NCBI GenBank assembly: GCA_949987565.1
Contig: OX465105.1
Coordinates: 17,907,159-17,971,158, forward strand
Reading direction: 5' to 3'
Length of the DNA stretch: 64,000 nt
Source of the DNA: Luidia sarsii
Taxonomy: Eukaryota; Echinodermata; Asteroidea; Paxillosida; Luidiidae
Shown: piece by piece, positions 26,904 through 39,490 of the stretch
Layout: the number at the start of each line of letters is the position of its first letter
How positions within the stretch are numbered: position 1 is the stretch's first letter
Notes under the pieces: generated by a model
What the model saw: the letters and a program-made list of their open reading frames with translations, nothing else
What the model was told of the DNA's origin: nothing
The model's database searches: none
Position numbers and translations under genes: made by a program

Positions 26904-27604
26904 TGACGACCGGTTCGTTCGAGCCCGGGCAACCGACGAAAGTAAACACAGCGGGCGCCCCAGGGACTGATGAGCCAGCATACTCCGAGATCGACCGTGA
27001 CCGGTACGCGGGAGTTGAGAACGGGGCACTCACTGCGGACCGGCCACCGGAGGGAGACTCCGCCAGCTTTTACCACACCCTGGATCGGGGTGCCTCGTCT
27101 GAGGTACCCGGTGAGAGGCTCCCGTACACACCGCTGCGGATCCCGTCCGACGCCGCACCGGCAGACCGCTCCTACCAACCGCTGAGAGTTGAGAACGGGA
27201 AACGCACGGCGGACCAGGTGCCGGAGGGAGTCTCCGCCAGCTTTTTCCACACCCTGGAACCAGGTGCTTCGTCGGAGGTACCCGACGAGGACCTCCCGTA
27301 CACACCGCTGCGGACCCCGTCCGATGCCGCACCGGCAGACCGCTCCTACCAACCGCTGCAGCCGGCCGCTCAGACCGCGCGGTACCAAAGCCCGCCACGA
27401 CACGACCGGCCCAGAGAGACACTGGCTTACGCCTCCACGAACATCGTGCCCGCCGACCCGCTGGCCACTCTCGATGCCGGTGCCTCGGCCTACGACCGCC
27501 TGGGCGGCGGGTCGCAGAAGGCGCCACCGACCGAGGGCGTCCCGCCCAATGACCCCAGCTCCGGCTACGATAGCCTCAATTTCGGCGGCCCTAGGAAGCC
27601 GTGA
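26904..27604 (+). CDS. Orphan B' cassette exon 6: intact two-module tail
   Basis: A 701-nt tail exon of the same length as unit A's, open to TGA 27602-27604. It keeps SFYHTL, LPYTPL and SYQPL in module 1 and LPYTPL, SYQPL, SAYDRL and SGYDSL later. In module 2 the SFYHTL tyrosine codon is TTC (27245-27247), giving SFFHTL. With unit B exons 1-4 it would make a 523-residue receptor. Confidence 0.6.
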
Positions 27605-29900
27605 AATCGACCCCGTCCCCATCCCCAACCGACCGGGCTGGATCCCACGAAGAGACCCCCATTCCATCTCATTCAGTCGCCATATACCAATGCGATGTCC
27701 AATGGTGTCAAAGTGCATGTTTCTTTAGCGTTGGGTCCCACCTTAGCCACAACTTGGTTATCGATGGTGAGGAGGGTCACTCAACAAAAAAGCCATTCCA
27801 CCATAAAAACTTAACTGCAAATACTGGAATGCCGAAGCTGGTTTTTCAATAAGCCATACCACCATTATAATAGAAGTAACTTACAACTGACGTGCAGAAG
27901 GTTGTCATTAGCCATACCACCATAGTTTGGTATACCTTACACGCGGACACTTGTATGCCAAATTCTAATTTCTATTACGCAATACCGTCAAAAAATAGTT
28001 TAACTTATACCTACAAATACTGGAATACCGGAGGTGAAACCATTAAGCTATACCACTAAAATACATGTAACTTACAGCTGACGTGCAGAAGCTTGTTATA
28101 AGCCATACTACTAGAGCGGTATACCTTATACACGAACACTTGTATGCCGAATGCTCATTTCTGCTACGCCATACCGCCATAGTAAGATGTACCTTATACC
28201 TACAAATACTGGAATACCGAAGATGATTCCCATTACGCTATATCACCATTACTATAACGTACCTTAACTTGAAATACTGCCAGTCAAAAGTTTCACATAA
28301 GCCATACAGTCCTGAAATACGTCGCTTGCTGTGTAAACTATAACGTGAATTTAGTATGGAAAGTATAACGTGAATCAATAATGAGTGATGAATCGTTTTG
28401 ATACAGTATAAATCTTGGACCGAATTGCAAACGAAGATACAACTTGTATATACCTGAAAACCACTTTATATGCTCGCTGTGTATGCCCTATGCAATATCT
28501 CTTCCAAAACATGTTTTTATTTGTTTTTTAATGCCTTGATAAAAGAATGTTAATATACTGCGGTCTGGTTCATAAATATATAATACTTTCATGATTATAT
28601 AGTTTATTATACCCAGAAGAAAAAAAGCTTTCCTTTTTATTTTGAAAATTACTGTTTATTATGAAATTCATGCAAATCATTTGTACATTTGAGGATTCTC
28701 ATTCCATGTTCGTGTATTTTTTCATCCACTATTGCCTTTTTATACACAGATTGCCATTGTCAATAATGCCATAACATCTTTATAACTACATATAAGCCTA
28801 CTCTGGCTTTAAGAACCAGAGGGGTAGAGTGTTAGTGATTATTTTTCGTATTAAATATTATATTTTTAACGGTGAAATTTTTTAACAAACTTAAAGTAAT
28901 GTCTTTTCAAACTTTGGTATTCTAATTGCCTTTAGTTGTTGATGTTTTAATCCTCGCCATCTAATTACACAGAATGCAATATTCCTCATTATTCCCTTAC
29001 GTTGTATCGAATGAGGTTGAGTTAGTACAGACATAATATTATGTAGTCATACATCGACGTGGGTTTATCAGCGCGGGTTCCCTCGTTGGTATGTTCTTCA
29101 ATCATTTCAATAAGATCAGACAGATTCAGTAATAAGTGAGAAACTTAACACATTAAGCAGAACATGCCCTCGAATCTACCAATAAAACCATGCAAAAGCG
29201 ACCTTCAACGAGGCACAGCGTCAATGAAAACCCCCGAGAGTACTCTGAGATGCTGTATGACGACGAAGAAGCCTGAGCCAAAGTCAAAGCCTGCCTTTGA
29301 ACAAAAATTGGCTGCTACTGTCAAAGTCATATACAACCATAGGTAATAAACTAAATGGGCACATTTATTGATTATCTTAGAAACAATTGTCAAGACGTTT
29401 GCAATTGAATCAATAACATAATCCTGATGCCAACAACCCTCGACATTAACCACTAGAATGTATTGCAAGATATGAATCCTGCAGACGACATGCTATGGTA
29501 TGCTGTATGTTGTATCGTGTGATTGGGGCCCTTAGAATTTACCAATATAAGTATGTTACATACCTTTGAATGTTGGAAGACAGCTTTTTCTCCAAACGTC
29601 ATCTTCACCTGACTCTTCGACTTCTGGCCTTGTAATAAGATGTCACTATTACATGTGTACTAGTATACTGCACTGGTATACACCTGTGCATGGGTATAAG
29701 TAAAAACAAAAAGGGTGAAACTAAATAATTATTATACAGACAATTTATAGAAGAATGGAATTAAAACAAGAGCTTTGTCCTTAATTAAAGTCAATTGCTT
29801 TTGATATACAATTTTGCTTTGTTTGGTTAAAGAGCAAACAATCTTTATCTGCCCGTTATTATTTTGTATCTTATTTTTTTATTGGTGTTGGGTTCACCTC
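27605..29900. other. 3' flank of B' cassette
   Basis: 27605-28300 matches unit C's flank at 35867-36560 almost base for base, with repeated motifs ATACCACCAT and TACAAATACTGGAATACCG. 28300-29840 is a diverged relative of the unit A and C flanks. A 60-codon ORF at 29164 is not conserved as an ORF in the A and C equivalents, so it is not called. Confidence 0.5.
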
Positions 29901-30079
29901 GGATCAAGCTACCTCCCGTAGCCTTAGATCTCGATGGTTTTCCTTAGGATCCTAGCTGTTCCTAGTAGGGCCGCTTTCTGGAGTAATTCGACTTTTACCG
30001 ATGACCCGACACTGTCAATGTTATTTTATAGTGCCTTTGGAATAATACCTAAGATATCCACTACCAAAGGGACAACATT

Positions 30080-30512
30080 TACCTCCCTCTCTTCCTCCCT
30101 CCCTCTTTCACTCACTCTCTCTTTCTCCCCCTCTCCCTCCCTCTTACCCCTTTATCTCCCTCCCTCTCTCTCCACCCCCTCTCTCTCCACCTCTCACTTT
30201 CCCTCTCTCCCTGTCTATCTATCTCCCACTCTGTCTCTCTCTCCCTCTCTCTCTCTCTCTCACTCTCTCCCCTCTCTCTCTCTCTCTCTCCCCCTCTCCC
30301 TCTCTCTCTCACTCTCTCTTTCTCTCTCTCTCTCCCCCTCTCCCTCTCTCTCTCACTCTCTCTTTCTCTCTCTCTCTCCCCCCTCTCCCTCTCTCTCTCT
30401 CTCACTCTCTCTCTCCCCTCTCTCTCTCACTCTCTCTCTCCCCTTCTCTCTCTCCCCCTCTCTCTCTCTCTCTCTCCACTTCTCTCTCTCTATACCCCTC
30501 TCTCTCCCTCCC
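30080..30512. repeat. CT-rich tract upstream of unit C
   Basis: A CTCTCC-type pyrimidine tract about 0.9 kb before the unit C start codon, positional equivalent of 2085-2965 and 13745-13918. Confidence 0.95.
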
Positions 30513-31019
30513 CCGCCTGTGTAGCGGCACTAAACGGACATGTACGCCACATCGCAAACAACAAAAACATGTGGCCAGCGCTTCATAAATGGTTGGAAGA
30601 GAAAGGGAAATTCCCAAGGAATTTTTCAATGTCGATGGAATTGAAACAGACGTCCCTTCACCCTGAAAAATATGATACACATAATGCGCAAATGCAGATT
30701 GCATGCCGGTGTCTCGTTTTTCAGAGAACCCATTTGTATCTGTCTGATAAATAATACGACATGAGTGCACGTAACAGCACATGATTGGGGCATTAACCTG
30801 AACACCAAATGTGGTCTTTACTATAGCAGGCCCCTTCTTTAGTGTCCTGTTAAGGGAATGTGTAGTTGAGCTGTCCGTCGTTTGGCAACCGAATAACATC
30901 AGACAGCGGATGTCTGAACATCATAATTCTAGCCCAGTGAAAACTGAGGGGAAAAATGTACACCAATATGCTGTGCTAACAATAATGTCTCTCTTTTTTC
31001 TTTTGCCCAAACGGATATA

Positions 31020-31027
31020 TGACGTCA
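31020..31027. promoter_or_regulatory. CRE-like palindrome TGACGTCA, unit C
   Basis: Perfect palindrome in the context CGGATATATGACGTCAGTGT, about 400 bp before ATG 31426, conserved with unit A. Confidence 0.4.
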
Positions 31028-31425
31028 GTGTCAGCATGAGCTGAAATGTATGGGTTGATTTCATAGACATGACCCTAAACTGAATTGATCAATTGTTAGG
31101 CATTCTTTTGTAGGATCAGACAATGCTCTGTGTATATCGGTGGTGTTGGCGCCGAGTCGATACACTATTTCCTTATGCTGTGCATTCAGCCAGGCAGTCT
31201 ATAAAAATACCCGAGCGTCTGTACGCCAGGGATAATGTTAGCATGTTAAGACGATGGTCCGCTACTCACCAATCCATTCCCCACGCATCGGCTGCGAGTG
31301 AGAATGGTTTAGGACCGACCTGTGCCGTCACGGTTACCATACATTACATACAGTGTGTCCTTAAGCATCGAAGGATACCCAAATGCAAGGTCATGGGACG
31401 TAGACCACCACTCAGAGGGGCTACC

Positions 31426-31553
31426 ATGAATCTAGTATTCACTGTGGTCATCAGTTGTCTGGTTCCTCTATGTATGGCTCAGACCCTCCCAGCGGAGTTG
31501 CAGGGAAATGGCCAAAACGTCATGATGATGATGACAAGGCGCTTCTGCTCGAG
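31426..31553 (+). CDS. Unit C exon 1: signal peptide
   Basis: 128 nt, beginning MNLVFTVVISCLVPLCMAQ, with donor TCGAG/GTATAT in phase 2. A run of four Met codons near its end replaces the IMAM of unit A. The upstream in-frame ATG at 31393 is conserved. Confidence 0.75.
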
Positions 31554-34500
31554 GTATATTTTTGTCTTGTAATCCATAAAATACATAATATGACTGTTTT
31601 GCTTAATTTAGAAGGCCCATCGTTTTCATTCTAGCTGGAACTTTCCCGATGGCAGAGCCTTATGCCTTCCTACAAGGATCGAAATACTAGGCCCTTGATA
31701 ACTTTGGTCATATTAGCCTAGAATTAGAGCATATTTTGTAGTTGTTATGCCCAAAATACCCCACCTATCATACACTGCATTGAAGAGTACTTGCCCTTCC
31801 ATGGCATGAAGTTGTTATTATATACCTCCATTTCCCAATTTTCAAAATTAACTTGATTTCAACTTGCCTGTTCGACAGAATGCAAGGACAGTGTCCTCAG
31901 ATGCCCTTGTCCCTATGCGAGTATCTTTGCGACGGGAGTGTAGAATGCAAAAACGGAACAGGTTGGTTACCTTAGGAACGGTCATTTAAATGTACCAATC
32001 GGTATCGGAAATCCTTGGTTAATATAATTATGTAAAGAAATAAACACGGGACCTTGCTTTGTTTACTAAAATGTAGAGTTCGTTTTCTGCATTGATATGG
32101 AATCGGAATGCTGACCAACGTGGTCCATAATAATACGAGTAATATGATGGATTGTGTCCGTAAGAATCAACCACAAAACCGGCAACATTTCTGATAAATC
32201 AAGACAAATTTTGTTTGCAAACGCTCTGCAAACGGAAGGCGTTTTCAGTTCAATAAGGTGTTTAACCGTCTCGGCTTACAAACTGTTTACTGTTATGACC
32301 ATATCTCAGAGGCGATAATACTATAGTCTGTCATGCAAGTTCGTGATTGCTGCACACGTGCCGGCGTGCTTAATACATATAACTTAGATCTGCAATAGGG
32401 CCTGATATTCACAAGTCTAGAGAACATGATAATCGTTATTTCAGCTGAAAATTAAAATAATCCAATATCATGCCGTTCTTAGATACACGCACGAAGGGGC
32501 GTCATCTTCCGGCGTTATTACTACGTGGGTCGAAAATTCCACCGATGGAGTTTACTTTCATCGCCATTATCAAGTCACCAAACTGATTTAATTTGTAAGA
32601 TTTAATGCAGTCTGTCTGCCATAGGCAACCCAAGGTGCAATGATGACCACGCGAACCCGCTACTAATTACCTGATGGAAACATGAACAACCAATTTCATT
32701 CAGGCGTCCCAGTACCGACATTGGCACAAACATAAAAGGCCTCGATTATAAACCGAATGTGTAGACTCGCCAAATGTTTACCGGTACATCTACTTGCATT
32801 GTTATGCTAGTAAGCAATCAATATTTGATTACAGGGCTGAAGCAGTGTCCATGAAAACTAGCATACTTGTTTTAACAAATCTTACAAATTACTATGGAGC
32901 TCTTTGCTGTTCGGCCCTGTTCGAGAGAATTCATCTTTACAAACCTCCTCTGTGAAGGTATCGCGGTCTCTGTCTCGGTTCTGTCTCTACCTTTGCCTCT
33001 GCCTCTGTCTCTGTCTCTGCCTCTGACTCTGCCTGTCTCAACGTGTCTCTGCCTCTGCATCTGTCTCTGTCTTAGTCTTTGTCTAGGTCTCTGTCTCGCT
33101 CTCGGTCTCGCGATTACAAGACCGTACCGTATTGAATTATGTTAGGTGCTGGTGGACCGAAGTGCCGAGAGCCTGGCTCCCAGTATCGCCACTGCGGCTA
33201 CGCAGATGCGATCGTGTGTAAATACAGCGATGAAAGGGGTTCATGCGTGTACTCCGACTCGACATCATTTCGTCCGTTCTGCATTTGCAAAGACAGCAGC
33301 GAGAACTTCCCGCGGAAGCCATCTCCAATGAGGTAACTAAAGCAATCTTTTACCATTTTTTTTTCTTCAAATGTTGGTTGTAAGTCAGCAGTATTTTTAC
33401 AATTCTTTTGTGCACCGGCTTCATTCCACAACGACGGCAAAGTGGGCCATTTGAAGGCTTTGTAAGTAGACCCTTCCAACAACCATTGTGGCTAAATTTT
33501 CCTGTGCGGTGGCCCACCGATCCGGTCATCGCACGAAATTAACGGTACTTCGTTAACCCCAGATTTGTGGACATTATCGATGTTGATTAAGTAACGTTGC
33601 ATATTCATTCAGCCAGATGCTCTACACAGTCCATACGACTCAACTACTGCATCCAAGATAAAGATTACTAACATTCTGATATTAGAGGTCTAAGGACTTA
33701 CCTGCACTTACAACATTCGTGTATGTCACATACGACAGGAGTTGCAGCCAAGGTGTTGGGAGGCAAACCCCTGAACCCCAGCCAACGACGGCATCGCCCA
33801 CTAGGCCCGGCACGGACGAACGGCTGGACAATGCGGTCAGCGCAGCCGCCGTGGTCCTGGGAGTGGTTCTGGCTGTCGTTCTACTCGTCTGTCTCCTTCT
33901 GGTGGTCCTGTGGCGACGTGGGAAAATCAAGGTTCGCTGCAAAGGGTCCCGGTAAGAAAGAGATACGTGTAGAGAGATGGGATTGAGAAAGGATAGGAAG
34001 AAGAGAGAGAGGTGGAGAGAGAGGAAAAAGAGTGTGTTACAGAAGTGAAGAGATGAAAGGAAATAGAGATGGGAAGAGGGGTGTGGAGGAAGAGATACAG
34101 AGAAAAAGTGGGAGGAAGAGAGAGAGAAAGAAAAGGGAATGAAAAAGTCTACGTAAATTGTCGATTTGCAATTTGTCTCAGCCATGGGCCAATCACAAAT
34201 CAGTTCTCCACTCCGGTCCTCTACGGTCATGCTACAAGCAACACCATATAGATATATGTTAGCTGTAGCAGGTCTGACGAAAACACTCGAATTCGTAGTA
34301 GGCCTAATGCAGTGTCCTGGCCCTTTCCTTTCACTTCAGGAAACCCAGCGAAACTCGCGCCATCGAAATGAACGCAAAAGGTAAGACTTTCCGGCACATG
34401 TGAACTTTTATTAGAGTTAGAGGAGTTCATAATCTGTGTGGTTCGTGTGAGAGGGCCAATTTTATCTGGTGAAAAGGGCAGCCACTATCACCCCTTCCAC

Positions 34501-35866
34501 CTACGTTCAAGCGGTTCTCATTACGGGAACTGCAATTTGATGAAATGCCTGACTATGAGTGATTCCCAGCCAAATATCGGTCATTTTGCACCAGGAAGAT
34601 TCTATACAATACCTTTAAACAGAGAATAAAAATTCGGTTTTAGGATGAGAATGCTCGACAGCTCCAGTAACGGATCAGCACGCACATTCCATCTCTTTTT
34701 TTTCTGTAGGCTACGCAATTATGCACATTCGACCATCCAGTTTAAAGGGGACGCTACACCCTATTAGGGGTGTACACTGTCAGAATGTAAGAATGTTAGG
34801 CAACAGATACCGAACATTATTTTGACCGATAACAGTCAAAATATTAACAGTTATGTGTCAATAGAAGCAGAACTTTTGGATCAAATTCACTCACAAACTC
34901 TCAACAGTTTGAATCCAACTCTACAACTTGTTGGACATACGGTTTTGCCCAGAGTATAACGATGTCCTCGTGCCCGCTTTTGTTATTTTAGTGACGACCG
35001 GTTCGTTCGAGCCCGGGCAACCGACGAAAGTAAACACAGCGGGCGCCCCAGGGACTGATGAGCCAGCATACTCCGAGATCGACCGTGACCGGTACGCGGG
35101 AGTTGAGAACGGGGCACTCACTGCGGACCGGCCACCGGAGGGAGACTCTGACAGCTTTTACCACACCCTGGATCGGGGTGCCTCGTCTGAGGTACCCGGT
35201 GAGAGGCTCCCGTACACACCGCTACAGACTCCGTCCGACGCCGCACCGGCAGACCGCTCCTACCAACCGCTGAGAGTTGAGAACGGGGCACTCACGGCGG
35301 ACCAGGTGCCGGATGGAGTCTCCGCCAGCTTTTACCACACCCTGGATCGGGGTGCCTCGTCTGAGGTACCCGGTGAGAGGCTCCCGTACACACCGCTACA
35401 GACTCCGTCCGATGCCGCACCGGCAGACCGCTCCTACCAACCGCTGAGAGTTGGGAACGGGAAACGCACGGCGGACCGGGTGCCGGAGGGAGTCTCCGCC
35501 AGCTTTTACCACACCCTGGAACCAGGTGCTTCGTCGGAGGTACCCGACGAGGACCTCCCGTACACACCGCTGCGGACCCCGTCCGATGCCGCACCGGCAG
35601 ACCGCTCCTACCAACCGCTGCAGCCGGCCGCTCAGACCGCGCGGTACCAAAGCCCGCCACCACACGACCGGCCCAGAGAGACACTGGCTTACGCCTCCAC
35701 GAACATCGTGCCCGCCGACCCGCTGGCCACTCTCGATGCCGGCGCCTCGGCCTACGACCGCCTGGGCGGCGGGTCGCAGAAGGTGCCACCGACCGAGGGC
35801 GTCCCGCCCAATGACCCCAGCTCCGGCTACGATAGCCTCAATTTCGGCGGCCCTAGGAAGCCGTGA
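31426..35866 (+). CDS. Unit C: paralogous receptor with three-module tail and short stalk (gene model)
   Basis: Join of 31426-31553, 31879-31961, 33146-33332, 33739-33951, 34340-34380 and 34992-35866: 1527 nt, 508 aa, phases consistent. Relative to unit A, exon 2 is seven codons shorter, exon 3 must start at a downstream acceptor to avoid TGA 33133-33135, the stalk is 54 codons shorter, and the tail has one extra 58-residue module (exactly 174 nt more). The tail therefore carries eight ITIM-like tyrosines: three SFYHTL, three LPYTPL, SAYDRL and SGYDSL. It is probably functional if the shifted exon 3 acceptor works. Confidence 0.65.
31879..31961 (+). CDS. Unit C exon 2: first cysteine-rich exon (diverged)
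   Basis: The acceptor is TGTTCGACAG and the donor CAG/GTTGGT. 27 full codons read MQGQCPQMPLSLCEYLCDG and then VECKNGT. Four Cys and the SLCxxLC core are kept while the loops are shortened in frame. This is the most diverged exon between units A and C. Confidence 0.6.
32965..33110. repeat. CT-rich tract before unit C exon 3
   Basis: Degenerate CTCTGC/CTCTGT/CTCGGT hexamers, the short counterpart of the unit B array. They end 35 bp before the shifted acceptor at 33145. Confidence 0.85.
33146..33332 (+). CDS. Unit C exon 3: second cysteine-rich exon with shifted acceptor
   Basis: The unit A/B acceptor CTAGAC is destroyed (reads GCGATTAC) and the first Cys region has become TAT TGA. Starting after ATGTTAG at 33145 restores phase 1 and gives 61 codons with six Cys (PKCREPG, RHCGYADAIVCKY, GSCVYS, FCICKDSSE). 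The equivalent acceptor also exists in units A and B, so it may be the ancestral site. Confidence 0.55.
33739..33951 (+). CDS. Unit C exon 4: short stalk and transmembrane helix
   Basis: 213 nt. The exon keeps SCSQGVGRQTPEPQPTT, then joins the TASPTRPGTDERL end of the stalk and the helix (AAAVVLGVVLAVVLLV onwards) with WRRGKIK. It lacks 162 nt of the Ser/Thr/Pro stalk present in A and B, an in-frame deletion. Confidence 0.75.
33955..34140. repeat. GA-rich tract in unit C intron 4
   Basis: A purine-rich tract directly after the exon 4 donor, shorter than in A and B. Confidence 0.8.
34340..34380 (+). CDS. Unit C exon 5: juxtamembrane micro-exon
   Basis: A 41-nt exon (KPSETRAIEMNAK) with acceptor TTTCACTTCAG and donor AAAG/GTAAGA. 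Its surroundings are nearly identical to the B' cassette. Confidence 0.7.
34992..35866 (+). CDS. Unit C exon 6: three-module cytoplasmic tail
   Basis: 875 nt ending at TGA 35864-35866, encoding 290 full residues. Three 58-residue modules follow PAYSEID; the second is closest to the first (shared TPLQTPSD), indicating recent internal duplication. All module tyrosines are intact. The end (SAYDRL, SGYDSL) matches units A and B'. Confidence 0.82.
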
Positions 35867-38800
35867 AATCGACCCCGTCCCCATCCCCAACCAACCGGGC
35901 TGGATCCCACGAAGAGACCCCCATTCCATCTCATTCAGTCGCCATATACCAATGCGATGTTCAATGGTGTCAAAGTGCATGTTTCTTTAGCATTGGGTCC
36001 CACCTTAGCCACAACTTGGTTATCGATGGTGAGGAGGGTCACTCAACAAAAAAGCCATTCCACCATAAAAACTTAACTGCAAATACTGGAATGCCGAAGC
36101 TGGTTTTTCAATAAGCCATACCACCATTATAATAGAAGTAACTTACAACTGACGTGCAGAAGGTTGTCATAAGCCATACCACCATAGTTTGGTATACCTT
36201 ACACGCGGACACTTGTATGCCAAATTCTAATTTCTATTACGCAATACCGTCAAAAAATAATTTAACTTATACCTACAAATACTGGAATACCGGAGGTGAA
36301 ACCATTAAGCTATACCACTAAAATACATGTAACTTACAGCTGACGTGCAGAAGCTTGTTATAAGCCACACTACTAGAGCGGTATACCTTATACACGAACA
36401 CTTGTATGCCGAATGCTCATTTCTGCTACGCCATACCGCCATAGTAAGATGTACCTTATACCTACAAATACTGGAATACCGAAGATGATTCCCATTAAGC
36501 TATATCACCATTACTATAACGTACCTTAACTTGAAATACTGCCAGTCAAAAGTTTCACATAAGCCATGCAGTCCTGAAATACGTCGCTTGCTGTGTAAAC
36601 TATAACGTGAATTTAGTATGGAAAGTATAACGTGAATCAATAATGAGTGATGAATCGTTTTGATACAGTATAAATCTTGGACCGAATTGCAAACGAAGAT
36701 ACAACTTGTATAATACCTGAAAACCACTTTATATGGTTGCTGTGTATGCCCTATGCAATACCTCATCAAAAACACGTGTGTATTATTTTTGGTTTAAATG
36801 CCTTGATAAAACAATGTTAATATACTGCGGTCTGATTCATAAATATATAATACTTTCATGAATATATAGTTTATTATACCCAGAAGAAAAAAAGCTTTCC
36901 TTTATATTTTGAAAATTACTGTTTATTATGAAATCCATGAAAATCATTTGCACATTTTGAAGATTCTCATTCCATATATTTTTTCATCCACTTTTGCCTT
37001 ATTATACACAGATTGCCATTGTTAATAATGCCATAACATCTTTGGAACTACATGTAGGCCTATTATAGAAGTCTATTCTGACTTTAAGAACCAGAGGGTT
37101 AGTGTTAGTGGTTACTTTTCGTATTAAATATTATATTTTTAACGGTGAAATTATTAAAAAAATAAAAGTAATGTCCTTTCAAGCTTTGGTATTCTAATTG
37201 CCTTTAGTTGCCTTTAGTTGTGTAAGTTTTAATTATCGCCATCCAAATTACACAGAATGCAAAATGCAATATTCCTCATTATTCCCTTACGTTGTATAGA
37301 ATTAGGTCGAATAAGTACAGACGTAATAATTATTTTGTAATCATACATCGACGTGCGTTTATCGGCGCTGGTTCCCTCATCATTGGTATGTTCTTAAATC
37401 ATTTCAGTAAGATCAGTCAGATTAAATACTAATAAGTGAAAAACTTAACTTGATTTAATTTAAAGGGAAATGCAACCCACAGAAAAATGTTGGCTTATCT
37501 GATTGGGTGTTAAAAACAACCTACAATTACCTATGTGCTACTCACCTACGAGTTTCATGAAGAGGGGAAAATCGTGGAATTCAGAGGTCGAATTTAAATT
37601 CCGCCACCCGCCAGGGGGCACCCTTTAAAATGGTATGACAATGTTTCATGATGGAAATTAAGGCCACTTTCCTGAGCACTACATGCCCTCGAATCTAGCA
37701 ATAAAACCATGTAAAGAGCAACGAGCATCAGGAAACATAATACTCGCCACAATGGTAGAGTAAAATTTATCAGTCTATCTGGTTCAGGGTCAATGAAAAA
37801 CCCTAACTGTACTCTGAGCTTCTGTATGACGAAGATCAAAAAACTGGCTGCAGTTGTCAAAGTCATGCAGCCATAGGTAATAAACTAAATACTTAGAAAC
37901 TGTTCAGACGTATGTGCTTGAATTAGTTACATCATCCTGTTCTACGACCCCACCTCAACATTAGACACTATTGTGTCGCAAGATAATGATTATTCTCACT
38001 GCAGACGACTTGCTACGGTACGCTGTGTGTAAAGACATTCTCTCGTGTGATTGGGGGCCTTAGAATTCACCAATATGAAAATGTTACATACCTTTAAATG
38101 TTGGAGGATAGTTTTCCCCCAAACGTCATTTTCACCTGACTCTTCGACATGTGGCCTTGTAATAAGATGTCACTATGGAAACGTATTGTATGTGTACTAG
38201 TATACTGCACTGGTATACACCTGTGCATGGGTATATGTAAAAAAAGGGTGTAACAAATATATTTATGTTATACAGGAAATTTTTAGAAGAATGGAATTAA
38301 AACAAGAGCCTTGTTCTTAATTAAGGTGAGTTGCTTCATGCAATCTTGTTTTGTTTGGTTGAAAACTATTAAGCGAAGAGTCTTTATCTGATCCGGAATT
38401 TGAATCTCAGGCTTCGGTCGGTTTGAAGCACCGGCACTCTTCCACCTGATCTATCCAGCTCTAAGCTAGGCTGCTAGGACACTGCCCCAAAAAAACAATA
38501 ATAAACTGTCTTTGGTGAGATGCTGAGGAAAGAAGAGTGGAAAACAAGTCAGGAGCAATTGAGGTCGCATCATAATGTGCTTTGTAATCCTGTTTAAAAG
38601 ACTGAGGAAGACTTGTCATGCTTAGCAGATGTGCACTATGGAAGTGGGCCCTGTTTGCAAAACTTATGCAAATCATTGAAATAGCAAACCGTTGATAATC
38701 CGATCAACACATGCATCTCAATAACACAATGGAGTCCATAACCCGATAGATGGCGATATGATCTGCTGATATTCATTATTTCTATCCAGTCATGTGAGAC
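35867..38800. other. 3' flank of unit C (mosaic)
   Basis: Up to about 36560 it matches the B' flank; from about 36740 it matches the unit A flank nearly perfectly. No supported gene. Confidence 0.6.
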
Positions 38801-38807
38801 GCAAGTT

Positions 38808-38966
38808 GAGTCCGAGTCCGAGTCTTTTGTTTTCGTGACTGGAGTTCAAGACAGAGACATGAGTCCGAGTCCGAGTCTTTTGTTTTCGTGACTGGAGTTC
38901 AAGACGGAGACATGAGTCCGAGTCCGAGTCTTTTGTTTTCGTGACTGGAGTTCAAGACAGAGACAT
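38808..38966. repeat. 53-bp tandem triplication
   Basis: Three adjacent 53-bp copies beginning GAGTCCGAGTCCGAGTC and ending GACAGAGACAT (the second reads GACGGAGACAT). After unit A the same sequence is present once (13258-13310). Confidence 0.9.
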
Positions 38967-39290
38967 GAGTCCGAGTCCGAGTTCGAGTCCGAGTCCAAGT
39001 CAGAGTACGAAAACATAATTTTGGAAAAAGTACAATCAGGCACTGAAGGTAAAAGACAATCCGACAGAATCAATCTCTGATGAGTTCAAAGTTGCCCTGA
39101 AATCCCACTTCTTTGTTAGCAGTTATAATTAGTTCTTGATTATTTTTTGCTTTTCTTTTACTGCTTTTTCTTGTAATGCTTTAGGAGCGTCTCTTGAAGC
39201 GGATACCGGCGCGTTATAAATGTTTGTTATTATTTATTATAAATGATTTCTATTCTCATTTCCTTCTGGCTATAGGCCTAGCTAAAACTT

Positions 39291-39490
39291 NNNNNNNNNN
39301 NNNNNNNNNNNNNNNNNNNNNNNNNNNNNNNNNNNNNNNNNNNNNNNNNNNNNNNNNNNNNNNNNNNNNNNNNNNNNNNNNNNNNNNNNNNNNNNNNNNN
39401 NNNNNNNNNNNNNNNNNNNNNNNNNNNNNNNNNNNNNNNNNNNNNNNNNNNNNNNNNNNNNNNNNNNNNNNNNNNNNNNNNNNNNNNNNN
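39291..39490. other. Assembly gap of 200 N
   Basis: The left side ends in CTAGCTAAAACTT, which after unit A continues into the next unit's upstream region. The right side is unrelated purine-rich repeat. The round size suggests an arbitrary scaffold gap of unknown true length. Confidence 0.99.

Noticed and set aside
26900..27718. Minus-strand ORFs up to 272 codons opposite the tail exons (also 10204-10950 and 35396-35980)
   Set aside because: Shadows of exon 6 caused by G/C-biased third positions; the plus frame has conserved splice sites and motifs.
29164..29346. 60-codon ORF ending near AGG/TAATAA
   Set aside because: The equivalent sequence after units A and C is not open, and no acceptor or downstream exon was seen.
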